DNA of 64,000 nt. Source: JAHFDS01 sp964593795. Lineage in GTDB: Bacteria > Myxococcota_A > Polyangia > JAHFDS01. The notes under the pieces were generated by a model, which worked only from the letters and a program-made list of their open reading frames with translations, did not search any database and was not told the DNA's origin. Within the stretch, counting starts at the first letter, position 1. Each line of letters starts with the position of its first letter. The stretch spans positions 1 to 64,000 of the forward strand of contig CAZQJC010000361.1 in assembly GCA_964593795.1 (NCBI GenBank), written 5' to 3'. Both the position numbers and the translations under genes were made by a program. Below are positions 35,701 through 43,641 of this stretch, piece after piece.

Positions 35701-36476
35701 TGATGCGGCGGCGGCGGCTCGAAGCGCTGCTTGTCCATGAGCACGTCGACCTGGCCGCCCAGGAACGGCAGCCGCCCGGCGAGCGCGCGGTAGAGCAGGA
35801 CGCCGATCGCGTACCAGTCGGCGGCGACGCCGAACGGCTTCCGCGCGGCCTGCTCGGGCGACATGTAGTCCGGCGTGCCCGCGAACAGGCCCTCGCCGCC
35901 CTCGAGGCCGGCGGAGACCTCGGTCGCCAGGCCGAAGTCGAGGATGACGACGCGACCGTCGGGCTGCACGAGCACGTTCGACGACTTGAGATCGCGGTGC
36001 AGCATGCCCGACGCGTGCAACGCGGAGACGCCCTCGGCCAGCTGGCGCAGCGCCGGGCGCAGGCGCTGGTAATCGCACGGCGAGGCGCGCAGCGCCGGGT
36101 CGGTGGCCCGCCGTCGGCCCGTCCCCGCCGCCGGCTCGCGAACGGTGCCGGCCTGGCTCGGGCTCTCGGCGGCCGGATCGAGCCCGGGCGCGGTCCAGTC
36201 GAGGAAGGGCACTCCCGCGACGAGCTCCATCGTGAAGAAAGCCTGGTCGCGCTCGACGAAGAGCTCGTGGAGCTCGACCAGGTTCGGGTGTCTGACGTTG
36301 GCGAGCGCGCGGAACTCGCGCTTGAGGTGCCGCAGGAGCGAGGCATCTGCGCGCCGCAACGTCTTGAGGGCCACGAGGATGTCGCGCTCGCGGTCGCGCG
36401 CCTCGTAGACCACGCCCATCCCGCCGGCGCCCAGCTCGCGGAGAAGCTCGAAGCGGTCGTCGAGGCCGGGCTCCAT
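32724..36476 (-). CDS. PknK-like Ser/Thr kinase with AAA-type ATPase and TPR-like region
   Basis: 1250 residues from ATG 36476; an upstream GTG at 36524 would add 16. Residues about 8-320 are a protein kinase: GAGGMGVVYEARD, VALKTL, MLHRDLKSSN, LDFGLAT and GTPDYMSPEQA, with a low-complexity insertion of about 35 residues before the catalytic loop. Next, TFVGRERQLAVFERAL opens an AAA/STAND-type ATPase (Walker A GTSGMGKTAL, Walker B LVLVLDDLQWGD; about 340-620). The remaining 600 residues are helical repeats of TPR type. The protein is cytoplasmic, with no membrane segment. Such kinases integrate nucleotide state and protein contacts to control development or metabolism in myxobacteria. It is convergent with the cellulase gene. 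Confidence 0.9.
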   Translation of the reverse strand: MEPGLDDRFELLRELGAGGMGVVYEARDRERDILVALKTLRRADASLLRHLKREFRALANVRHPNLVELHELFVERDQAFFTMELVAGVPFLDWTAPGLDPAAESPSQAGTVREPAAGTGRRRATDPALRASPCDYQRLRPALRQLAEGVSALHASGMLHRDLKSSNVLVQPDGRVVILDFGLATEVSAGLEGGEGLFAGTPDYMSPEQAARKPFGVAADWYAIGVLLYRALAGRLPFLGGQVDVLMDKQRFEPPPPHQVATGVPEDLGVLCSELLRRDPRARPPGREVLRRLGSTADGAAGTPSSSSGIDRSVSSQRTFVGRERQLAVFERALEAAGRQESVVVELSGTSGMGKTALAQQLVAAASRIEGAIVLQGRCYERETVAYKAFDSLVDALCAYLASLPAAACESLVPRDATALARLFPVLRQIEVIAAAPGRTLEGIEAQELRRRAFRALRELLSRIGDRRQLVLVLDDLQWGDVDSAALLGALLRPPDPPPLLLVLGYRSDERATSPFLQRLDDELATAEPRRFQVEVGPLDPAEAARLAIALLDSAGGGATPAILGRAERIAAETGGNPLFIVQMVRHVLDHPGEEVDLVSLDRLLRERLERLPEEESRLLRVIALVGRPLPLELALRAAEVSHPDAAALLRAGNLVRFHGPRRATLVECYHDRIREAQTRMLDAEAERALHLRIARTLSTSPEPDAEELAVHFRAAGELERAAELSVRAAERAREALAFERAARLYEQAVATLGEAGGAVPRELLVQLGDALASAGRGAPAAQRYLEAVPGAGTAEALDLQRRAATQLLCAGHLDEGMGALRRVLDAVGLRLREAPGPAVAALLWHRARLRLRGLDFRPRDASELPANELVQIDLAYSVAAGLGMVNALAATEFLTRHLLRTLRAGEPLRVLHALAAEVCLSSAEGVRVAARTARVVARLDALAAALDGPAIRPLVLASTGVVAFNEGRWLDCLERSTEAETLFRERCAGYVWECTTAQIFRLFSLVMLGRLGELGLAYEAVEQAAVERGDLYAQTNLRTAVRSQVFLRDGEPDEALGALEDAFARWPVRYDQLQGLNATTGEVLSRLYLGDARRAYEVITSRWRTFERAFLLRVQTLRTVSLCNRVRPTLALAAERRDEALVRAAEADARRLLREGVAYAACEGQLAMAGVARLRGQDERELAALEALERTAESIGAFLYVALSRRWRGRLVGGTAGRALVEASEVWGLAEKVVALDRLLGAYAPVMPR

Positions 36477-36611
36477 GCGCCGATCTTCGCCTTGCCCCGG
36501 GAAAATCCCGAACGAATCGTTCACCCCTGGCGCGCGCGCCCCGGGCCGAGGTCCGTCTGCGCCCGGCCTGGTGGTGGCGTCCGATGGTCTGCAGGCCCGA
36601 GGCCGCGTCGG

Positions 36612-39600
36612 CTACCGGGCAGGCCGGGGGGCCGGCGGAGGCTGAAAGCCCGGGCAGTCGTCGCGGGACATGCAGAGGTCGGTGCTGATCTCCGTGCCGT
36701 TCGACGCGAAGAAGCCGCCGATCATGTGCTGCATGAAGCTGCCGATGTCGAAGGTCGTCCGCTTCTCGCACTGGCACGGATCGGCGCCCGCCTGGCCGCA
36801 CGACTCGCTGCACGCCTTCCGCATCCCGTCGATCATCGCCCCGGGCATGTCGAAGCCGTGCTGCCCGTGCAGGTTGGTCATCGGGAAGATGGCCGCCGAC
36901 TGACCACCGCCAGCGTCACGGCCACCTATGCCGATGTGCAGCGGCGGCTCGAGCCTCGGGACGAGCCCGGTCCAGATGTCGGCACCGCCACTGAAGTTCT
37001 CGACGTCGAGGTGGACGCCGCTCCCCGACGGATCCGTGTAGCGGCGGAGCGTGTCCACCGCCTCGGCGGTGTGCGTGTCGAGGAGCACCTGGTTCTGCGG
37101 CTTGCCGTAACGCGGGTCGATGGTCCGGTAGTCGATGAGGCCCGCAGCCCGGCCGTAGGTCACGCCCGAGCTGGCGGGTACGTTCATGTCGCCCATCGTG
37201 GTGATGACGAGCGCGTGCCCCGCGCGCGAGCCCGTGGCGTAGTGGATGGGCTCGCGAGACAGCCCGCGCGCGAACGCCACCGGATCCCCCGGATCCAGCA
37301 CGAGCTGCGCGATGTCGCGCATGCGTCGCAACCCCGGATCGTTGCGGCGGAGGCCCAGTCCCTCGCCCACCGCCGTCAGCGCATCCCCGGGGTGCAGCTC
37401 CACGTAGCCCGTGGCCACCTTCTTCGACACGCTCTCGAAGGTCGCGATGGGCGTGTGCCCCGGTGGCAGCTCGCAGTCCTCGCCGAGCACGAGCGCGGCA
37501 TCCCGGTAGACGAGCAGGCGTGTCCGGTCGCCGACGTCGCTCGCGACGCCCGCCCTGACGTGCCCCTCTTCGTCGACGAAGCCGCACCCGCGCTCGCCGT
37601 TGGCCAGGTTCTCCGCCACGAGCAGATCGCCAGGCGCCACACCCTGGAGGCTGCCGAGCGGGAGCACCGCTGCCTTGTTGAGATCCGGCACCACGGTGTC
37701 GAGCGCGAGCTCGCCGGTCGTAGCGTCGAGCGTGCCCACGTACAGCGGACCCATGACGCGCAGCGCGAACGCCTCGGGGACTCCGCCTTGCGCCGAGCGG
37801 ATGCCGATGTCCAGGTAGCCGGCGCCGCCAGCCACGGGCGCGATCGACGTGATCTCCGGCTCGGCGCCGCCCATCACCATCGACATGATCCCGCCGAGCG
37901 AGCCACCCGTCATCGAGATCGTCGAGCCCAGGCCGACATCGACGACGCCATCGCCGTCGAAGTCCCCCGCGAGATCAGGCTGGCCGTCGCCGTTGGTGTC
38001 GAACGCCCACCGGCGCGTGCCGTCGAATCCGCGCAGGATGCGGACGAGCTGCGCGTAGTCGAGGGCGAACTGACGCACCATGTCGCGCGTGTGGAACACG
38101 TAGGCGCTCCACATGTCGGCGCCCGGGTCGGGATCGCCGTCGCCGTTCTGGTCGAACGTCCGATCCGACAGCAGGGCATCGCCGAGCCCGCGCATGCCGA
38201 GCTCCTCGAGCTGCCCGGAGATGACCTGCCGCAGCACGGTCGACGCGCCGAGGCCGTGTGAAGGCCCGTCGATGCCGAGGACGGCCAGCCCTCGCTTGGC
38301 GAGATACGGCGCCATCATGAGCGCCTCGAGGCGGCTGCCGCCGTAGCCGTGACCCACGATGACGACCGGCGCAGGCTTGCCGTCCTTGCGCACGGAGACC
38401 TCCTTGCGGGGCACGACGAGCGTGAAGTGGACGCGCTCTGCGCGAGCGGGCGCGGCCTTGCGGTCGAGATCCGGAGGCCACGACTGCGCGTCGAGCGGCA
38501 GTGGCTTGCCATCCTTGTCGACCCGGTCGAACAGCTGCGGCGCGTCGAAGCTGCCCATCACCACGAAGTCCACGTACCCGATCGCCTCGAGCAGCTTCCT
38601 CGAGCGGAGCTCGCTCTCGTTGATGCCGAGCAGCGTCGGCCCCACCTTGAGCATGAGCGGCTTCCACTCCTCGCCGCGCATCAGGTGGGGCTGCTTGCTG
38701 GTCGCGTCGTCGACCAGCCGGTGCAACGCGGTGAGCTCGGCCGGGAAGTCCTGCGCGAGCTTGCGCTGCACGCCGTGGCCATAGAGCCCGTCGCGGACCG
38801 CCTTCCAGTGCGCCTCGACCGACTGGGTCGTGAAGGAGAAGGCGAACGCGATGTCGCTCTTCGGAAGGCCCGCCGGCAGGACGTCCAGCAGCGGACGAAG
38901 CGCCTCGGTCTGCGCCGCGTGGTTGACCGCCTCGAACGGCGAGCCGACCGGGTTGCCGGCCGCGTCCTTGAGCCGCCGCGTCACGACCACCGCGTACGTG
39001 GTGCGCTCGTCGAGCGGCTCGAGCAGCCTCAGGATGAGCGTGTTCGTCTGCGCCTCGTAGAAGGTCATGAGCGCGTCGGTGCGCGCGGCCAGGTCTTCTG
39101 GCGCGGGCTGCGCTCCCGGCAGGTAGTTCGGCCGGTCGAGCACGCCGTCAGCGTCGGTGTCCTCGCCGGGATCGAGGACGCCGTTGCCGTTCCGGTCCTC
39201 GTCGATCTCCTCGAACAGCAGCGAGATCGCGTCCTCGCGCACGTCGTTCTTGAAGTAGTTGTCGCGCTTCTCGAGGACCACCGGGTAGTTGCCGTTGCCC
39301 ACGTCGAGCAGCTGCAGCTGCCCGAAACGCGGCGAGCGGCGATCGATGTTGACCACGTAGACGACGTCGTTCTTCGGGTCGTAGTCGACGTCGCGATGCC
39401 CCGCGAGGATCGACTGCACGTCGAGCGGGCCCGAAAACGGGATGGTGATCGGCTGGAAGATCCCCCAACCGTCGAGCTGGTCGATGAGCGTGCGCGTCCG
39501 GCGCTCCATGCTCGTCGGGGCGATCATCGACGCGTTGATGCGCCGGCCGGTGGCCGACGAAGGATCGAAGCGCGTCGCCAGGTCGTTCGGCAGCGGGATC

Positions 39601-39758
39601 ACCGGCAGGTGCCTGGCGAACAGATCGAACTTCACGGTGGTCTTGGCAGGCTGTGCCGCGGCAATTCCCGGCGGTGCTTCGGGCGTGCACGCTCCGAACG
39701 CCGCCACGACCCCGAGCGCCACGAGCGCCCGGGCACCTTTCGTCTGATCTGCGTTCAC
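36612..39758 (-). CDS. Large alpha/beta-hydrolase lipoprotein
   Basis: 1048 residues from a GTG start with GGGAGG eight bases upstream. The signal peptide ends VVAAFGAC (lipobox). The N-terminal third has calcium-loop-like Asp segments (DEDRNGNGVLDPGEDTDADG). The alpha/beta-hydrolase part shows VVIVGHGYGGSRLEALMMAP (oxyanion region), GIDGPSHG, and the nucleophile elbow GGSLGG; DTNGDGQPD and DFDGDGVVD calcium loops are inserted between. The C-terminus has clustered Cys (CSESCGQ, DPCQCEK, LCMSRDDC). It resembles secreted esterases or lipases of the Bacterial virulence factor lipase N-terminal type. It is preceded in the same operon by an outer-membrane beta-barrel, a possible export or uptake partner (inference). 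Confidence 0.85.
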   Translation of the reverse strand: MNADQTKGARALVALGVVAAFGACTPEAPPGIAAAQPAKTTVKFDLFARHLPVIPLPNDLATRFDPSSATGRRINASMIAPTSMERRTRTLIDQLDGWGIFQPITIPFSGPLDVQSILAGHRDVDYDPKNDVVYVVNIDRRSPRFGQLQLLDVGNGNYPVVLEKRDNYFKNDVREDAISLLFEEIDEDRNGNGVLDPGEDTDADGVLDRPNYLPGAQPAPEDLAARTDALMTFYEAQTNTLILRLLEPLDERTTYAVVVTRRLKDAAGNPVGSPFEAVNHAAQTEALRPLLDVLPAGLPKSDIAFAFSFTTQSVEAHWKAVRDGLYGHGVQRKLAQDFPAELTALHRLVDDATSKQPHLMRGEEWKPLMLKVGPTLLGINESELRSRKLLEAIGYVDFVVMGSFDAPQLFDRVDKDGKPLPLDAQSWPPDLDRKAAPARAERVHFTLVVPRKEVSVRKDGKPAPVVIVGHGYGGSRLEALMMAPYLAKRGLAVLGIDGPSHGLGASTVLRQVISGQLEELGMRGLGDALLSDRTFDQNGDGDPDPGADMWSAYVFHTRDMVRQFALDYAQLVRILRGFDGTRRWAFDTNGDGQPDLAGDFDGDGVVDVGLGSTISMTGGSLGGIMSMVMGGAEPEITSIAPVAGGAGYLDIGIRSAQGGVPEAFALRVMGPLYVGTLDATTGELALDTVVPDLNKAAVLPLGSLQGVAPGDLLVAENLANGERGCGFVDEEGHVRAGVASDVGDRTRLLVYRDAALVLGEDCELPPGHTPIATFESVSKKVATGYVELHPGDALTAVGEGLGLRRNDPGLRRMRDIAQLVLDPGDPVAFARGLSREPIHYATGSRAGHALVITTMGDMNVPASSGVTYGRAAGLIDYRTIDPRYGKPQNQVLLDTHTAEAVDTLRRYTDPSGSGVHLDVENFSGGADIWTGLVPRLEPPLHIGIGGRDAGGGQSAAIFPMTNLHGQHGFDMPGAMIDGMRKACSESCGQAGADPCQCEKRTTFDIGSFMQHMIGGFFASNGTEISTDLCMSRDDCPGFQPPPAPRPAR

Positions 39759-39787
39759 GTTCCGTCCTCCCTCGCCAAAGAGCTGCA

Positions 39788-41296
39788 TCAGAGCTGGCAG
39801 CGGACGAGCGCCCGCCCTCCGTAGACGCGATCCATCGCCTGCCCCGCCTGATCGGTGAGGGCCGAGCCGGGCAGCAGCAGGCCGCCCTCGAGCCCGGCCT
39901 CGACGCCGACGCCGCCGAGCCGCGTGCCATAGCGGACGCCGAGGTCGAGCTCCGTGCCGAGGTAGCTCCCCGGCGTCCCGCCGAGCGCATTGCGCGGGCT
40001 GCCCCCGGCCACCGTGGTGCCGAGCGGATCGGCCGCGCCTCCCGCGCTCCACGACAGGAGCGGGCCACCATAGACCTCGAGCCCGTCCACCGGGCGCACC
40101 ACCGCGCGGGGGAAGACGGCGATCGTGTTCGACGCGCCGCCGCGCGTGGCCAGACGATCGAGGTCCTCCGTGGGCCGGCCGACCAGCGTCGGATCCGAGG
40201 CCGTCACCGGCGCACGACCGCTCTGCGCCGCGAGCACCCGGCGGTACAGGAGCAGGCCCATGTCGTAGTTCACGTCGGCGCGGAACGCGGTCTGCCGTCC
40301 GTCGTAGAGGTTCGCGTCCCCCGAAGCGCCGAGGAAGTCGATCACGCCCCCGACGCGACGACCCTCGAGACCAGCGCGCGCCGCGGCACCGAACTGCCGC
40401 AGATCGTGCCGGCCCCGCTCGACCGTGGGCGCAAAGGTCGTGTCACCGAGCACGAGCGCGGCCTCGAACGCGAGGTCGGCGCGCGCCCAGCCGAGGTCGA
40501 GCTGCGAGGCGCCGGTGAGGTCGACGACCGTGGCGCGAAAGCCGTGGCCGTCCGACGCGTCCTGGTTGCGCCGCACGACGTAGACGCCGCCCGAGTGGGC
40601 CTTGCCGCGCCCGAGCTGCACCGCGCCGACGATCTGCGTCGCCTTGTCACCGGGCAGGAGCTGGTCGTCCTCGTAGGCGCGGTCGACTGCGAAGAACGTG
40701 ACGAGGCCGAGCGACTCCGACAGGCCGAGGGCCAGGAAGCCGCGCAGCTGGCGGTCGCCGCCGCGCGGATCGGCGAAGCGTGCGCTGCCGGACGTCCAGC
40801 CGTGCGCGCCGTCGTTGGCGAGAAGGCCGAGGCCCCAGTGGCTCGTCATCATGCCGCCGCCGAGGTTGAGGAAGCGCCGGTACGACACGCGGCCGTACGC
40901 CTTGCGCAGCGCGGTGGTGACCTCGCCCGAGTCGGGCAGCGCGGTCCCGGCCGGGTCGGTGCCCTGGCGCGCCACGCCGGTCGCCACGTCGTGCTCGTAC
41001 TCCGCCTGGAAGACGAGGTCGCCGAACGTGTGCCCGGTGTCGAGCTTCGCGCCGACGCGCACCTGCGGCGAGAGCGCGCCCTGCCCGTCGAAGCGGGTGC
41101 CCTGGCGATCGATCGCGTACTGGCTCGCCTGCTCCGCGCGCGCGGCGATCGACAGCGGGAGCTCGAGGCGCATCCCGCCCTCCCCCGCCTGGTACCGCAC
41201 GAGCGGTCCGGCCTCCTCGTCCGCCCACGCGACCCCTGCCGCGCCCGCGATCGCCACCGCCGATATGGCCCCCAGCCAGTGCCTCATCCCTGCCAT
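39788..41296 (-). CDS. Outer-membrane beta-barrel (porin-like) protein
   Basis: 502 residues, ATG with GAGGAG upstream. A signal peptide with an Ala-x-Ala site (AGAAGVAWADE) is followed by alternating hydrophobic/polar strands throughout (GDLVFQAEYEHDV, AYGRVSYRRFLNLGG, FRADVNYDMGLLLYRRV), consistent with about 18-22 beta-strands, and a C-terminal strand ending GRALVRCQL. It probably forms a channel or assembly platform in the outer membrane. Its stop lies 29 bp before the GTG of the hydrolase gene, so one message carries both. The AT-rich palindrome at 41325-41351 is 29 bp upstream of the start and is the likely control site. Confidence 0.82.
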   Translation of the reverse strand: MAGMRHWLGAISAVAIAGAAGVAWADEEAGPLVRYQAGEGGMRLELPLSIAARAEQASQYAIDRQGTRFDGQGALSPQVRVGAKLDTGHTFGDLVFQAEYEHDVATGVARQGTDPAGTALPDSGEVTTALRKAYGRVSYRRFLNLGGGMMTSHWGLGLLANDGAHGWTSGSARFADPRGGDRQLRGFLALGLSESLGLVTFFAVDRAYEDDQLLPGDKATQIVGAVQLGRGKAHSGGVYVVRRNQDASDGHGFRATVVDLTGASQLDLGWARADLAFEAALVLGDTTFAPTVERGRHDLRQFGAAARAGLEGRRVGGVIDFLGASGDANLYDGRQTAFRADVNYDMGLLLYRRVLAAQSGRAPVTASDPTLVGRPTEDLDRLATRGGASNTIAVFPRAVVRPVDGLEVYGGPLLSWSAGGAADPLGTTVAGGSPRNALGGTPGSYLGTELDLGVRYGTRLGGVGVEAGLEGGLLLPGSALTDQAGQAMDRVYGGRALVRCQL

Positions 41297-41324
41297 GTCG
41301 ACTCCTCGCTCCGCAGATCCAGGA

Positions 41325-41351
41325 AATTTAGTTGGTTCGGCAAACTAAATT
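41325..41351. promoter_or_regulatory. AT-rich 9-bp inverted repeat upstream of the porin/hydrolase operon
   Basis: AATTTAGTT (41325-41333) and AACTAAATT (41343-41351) are perfect 9-bp arms around a 9-base spacer. This is a typical TetR-type operator shape, and its AT content stands out sharply here. It lies 29 bp from the porin ATG. No TetR gene is in the window, so the regulator would act in trans. Confidence 0.65.
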
Positions 41352-41430
41352 ATCCAGGCATGACAGTCAAGGGTCGTCTGCGAGCCCGAACGGCGCTCCC
41401 CAGGGGGCGCCCCCGAGGTAGGTCAAGGCG

Positions 41431-41556
41431 ATGCGCTCGACGCCCGCGCGTCCGGCCCGCGGTGAGCGCTTCGCGGTGTCACGCAAGCTCGGAGAAGGGG
41501 GCTCGGGCGTCGTGTTCGGCGCGTTCGACCGCGAGAGCCAGCGCGGTGGGCGCGCT
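41431..41556 (+). pseudogene. Relic of a Ser/Thr kinase N-lobe (glycine-rich loop only)
   Basis: From ATG 41431 the frame reads RFAVSRKLGEGGSGVVFGAF and then DRESQR, the beta1-glycine loop-beta2 segment of a bacterial Ser/Thr kinase, and stops resembling a kinase just before the VALK lysine strand. It runs on in frame into the membrane protein gene whose own ribosome site and ATG follow at 41584. It is best read as the stub of a deleted kinase gene. Confidence 0.7.
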
Positions 41557-41583
41557 GCTAGCATCTCGATGGGAGGCGCTGCG

Positions 41584-43530
41584 ATGAACGCACCTGCGAC
41601 CGCAGAGGCATCTTCCGCATGGTCGCCCAGACGCGTGCGCCTGGCGCTCGGAGCCCTGCTCGTGCTGGCCTTGGCCCTGCGGCTCGGGTACCTGCACGAG
41701 CAGCGCCGCGACGTCCTCTTCGACCATCCCGTCGTCGACGAGGCCGAGTACGTGGCCGCCGCGCGCGCGCTGGTCCGGGGCGATCCGGCCGCGCCGCACC
41801 CGTACTGGCAGCCCCCGGGCATCGTCTACACGACCGCGGCGGCGATGGCCCTCGCGGGCCCCGGCCTCGTGGCACCGCGCGTCGTGCAGGCCGTCGTGTC
41901 GACGCTCGCGTGCCTGATGCTCTTCCTGGTCTCGCGCCGGCTGTTCGGGCCGGGGGTCGCGCTCGCGGCGGCCGCGGTGCTGGCGCTGCACGGCGTCGCG
42001 ATCTTCGCCTCCTACGAGCTGCTGGCGGCCACGTGGGCCATGACGCTCGACCTCCTCGCCGTGTGGCAGCTCGGGTGCCTGGCCGCCTCGGATCGCCACG
42101 CGGTCCTGCGCGCCGGAGCGGCCGGGCTTGCCCTCGGCGCCTCGGCGATCTTCACCCCGGTCGTCCTGCCCTTCGCGCTCGGGGTCGGCGTCTGGCTGCT
42201 CTGGCAGCGGCGAGGGCACCGAGGCCGCCTCCTCCTGGTCTACGGGCTCGGCGTGGCGCTCCCCATCGCGCCCGTGGCGGTGCGCAACGCGCGGGTCTCC
42301 GGCGAGCTGGTCCTCGTCTCGACCAACGGAGGGCTCAACTTCTACCTCGGCAACAACGCGCGATCCGCGGACACGATCGCGCTCCGACCCGGCCGCCGGT
42401 ACCTCGACCTCATCGAGGAACCCAGGCGCGCGGGCATCCGCACCGCAGCCGCGGAGTCGCGGTACTTCTACCGAAAGGCGGGCGCCTGGATCGCCGCAGA
42501 GCCTGGGTCGGCGCTCCGCGGCTACGCGCGCAAGCTCCTGCTCTTCGTCAACGGGGCGGAGATCCCGCGCGACACGGACCTCCACGAGGCCCGCGAGGGC
42601 TCGCGCGTGCTGTCGGCGCTGGTCTGGCCCGGCCCGCTCCGGTGGCCGGACGGCGTCCTCATCCCGTTCGCGCTGGTCGGCCTCGGGACGACGCTCCGCC
42701 GGCGGCGCGAGCTGCGCGTGATGCACGGCTTCCTGGCCGCGCAGGCGCTGGTCGTGGCCGCGTTCTTCGTGACCTCGCGGTACCGCGTGCCGTCGCTGCC
42801 GCTCCTCGCGCTGTTCGCCGTGGTGGGCGCTCGCGCGCTCGCGCTCGGCCTCCGCCGTGGTCCGCGACGCCCGGCCGCCCTCGGGACGCTCGCGCTCGTC
42901 GCGGGGCTCGTCCTCTGCAACCTGCCGCTCGCGGAGACCCGCGCCTCGTTCCGCGGCGAGCTCGCCTTCTACCGGGGGCTCGCGTACCTGCGGGAACGCA
43001 AGGAGGCGATGCCCGCCGTCCTCCAGCTCCGCAAGGCCACCCGCGAGGCGCCCAGCGACGCCCGGCCCTGGTTCGAGCTCGGAAACGCCCTCGAGCAGAC
43101 CGGGCAGACCGCGGAGGCGATCCGCGCGTGGCAGCGGGCCAGTGAGCTGGATCCGTGGAACAGCATCCCAGCGCGCTACGTGGCACGCGCCCAGGCGGCG
43201 CAGGGCGATGCCCGCGCGGCCATCCAGACGCTCGAGGCCCACCTCGGCAGGCGCGCGCACGCCCCCGAGCACTACGGGACGGACCACCTGAGCCTCGCCA
43301 CCCTGTGGATCCGTCTGGGCGAGAAGGACCGGGCCCGCGACAGCGTCCGGTCGGCGGTCGAGGCCGCGCGGGCGCTGGTGCTGTCGCGGCTCGAGGCGGC
43401 CGTGGCGGGGCCCGGGCCGACGCCCGAGGCGCGCGTGTTCTGGGGTCTTGTCGCGGGCGCGCTCCGCGAGCAGGGCGAGCCGGCGGCCGCGGCCCGGGCC
43501 GCCCGCCTGGGTCCACCGGAACTTCCGTGA
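41584..43530 (+). CDS. GT39-like membrane glycosyltransferase with C-terminal TPR repeats
   Basis: 648 residues. ATG 41584 is preferred because GGGAGG lies eight bases upstream; an in-frame extension to 41431 would fuse it to a kinase stub. A first luminal loop with the acidic motif HPVVDEAEYVAAARAL and GDPAAPHPYWQPPG fits GT39/ArnT-type enzymes that transfer sugars from polyprenyl-phosphate donors; about 10-12 membrane helices run to residue about 480. Residues about 495-640 hold TPR units (RPWFELGNALEQTGQTAEAI, HLSLATLWIRLGEKDRARD). It is probably an inner-membrane protein or lipid glycosyltransferase with a protein-docking tail. The acceptor is unknown. Confidence 0.83.
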   Translation: MNAPATAEASSAWSPRRVRLALGALLVLALALRLGYLHEQRRDVLFDHPVVDEAEYVAAARALVRGDPAAPHPYWQPPGIVYTTAAAMALAGPGLVAPRVVQAVVSTLACLMLFLVSRRLFGPGVALAAAAVLALHGVAIFASYELLAATWAMTLDLLAVWQLGCLAASDRHAVLRAGAAGLALGASAIFTPVVLPFALGVGVWLLWQRRGHRGRLLLVYGLGVALPIAPVAVRNARVSGELVLVSTNGGLNFYLGNNARSADTIALRPGRRYLDLIEEPRRAGIRTAAAESRYFYRKAGAWIAAEPGSALRGYARKLLLFVNGAEIPRDTDLHEAREGSRVLSALVWPGPLRWPDGVLIPFALVGLGTTLRRRRELRVMHGFLAAQALVVAAFFVTSRYRVPSLPLLALFAVVGARALALGLRRGPRRPAALGTLALVAGLVLCNLPLAETRASFRGELAFYRGLAYLRERKEAMPAVLQLRKATREAPSDARPWFELGNALEQTGQTAEAIRAWQRASELDPWNSIPARYVARAQAAQGDARAAIQTLEAHLGRRAHAPEHYGTDHLSLATLWIRLGEKDRARDSVRSAVEAARALVLSRLEAAVAGPGPTPEARVFWGLVAGALREQGEPAAAARAARLGPPELP

Positions 43531-43547
43531 TTCCAGAATTCCAGACT
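43530..43547. repeat. Dispersed EcoRI-like repeat, intergenic copy
   Basis: ATTCCAGAATTCCAGACT lies immediately after the stop of the GT39-like gene; its complement contains TCTGGAATTCTGGAAT. Confidence 0.55.
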
Positions 43548-43555
43548 GCCGAGGT

Positions 43556-43608
43556 CCATTCCATTACAGACAAAACAACCACTTATGGAATGGCACTGCA
43601 AGTGCAGT
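43556..43608. promoter_or_regulatory. Two inverted repeats upstream of secreted protein gene
   Basis: CCATTCCAT (43556-43564) and ATGGAATGG (43585-43593) are perfect 9-bp arms; next to them ACTGCA-AG-TGCAGT (43595-43608) is a second palindrome. The whole stretch is AT-rich and ends 33 bp before the next ATG, so it likely holds the promoter and an operator or leader hairpin. Confidence 0.5.
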
Positions 43609-43641
43609 ACTCCCCATCACAGGAAAAAGGGGAGGCGATCA

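Noticed and set aside
32655..38261. An open frame of 1868 codons on the plus strand
   Set aside because: It runs antisense to the PknK-like kinase and the hydrolase lipoprotein, both with clear domains. Long antisense frames are expected at this GC content; its translation is a low-complexity Arg/Glu/Ala mix without motifs.
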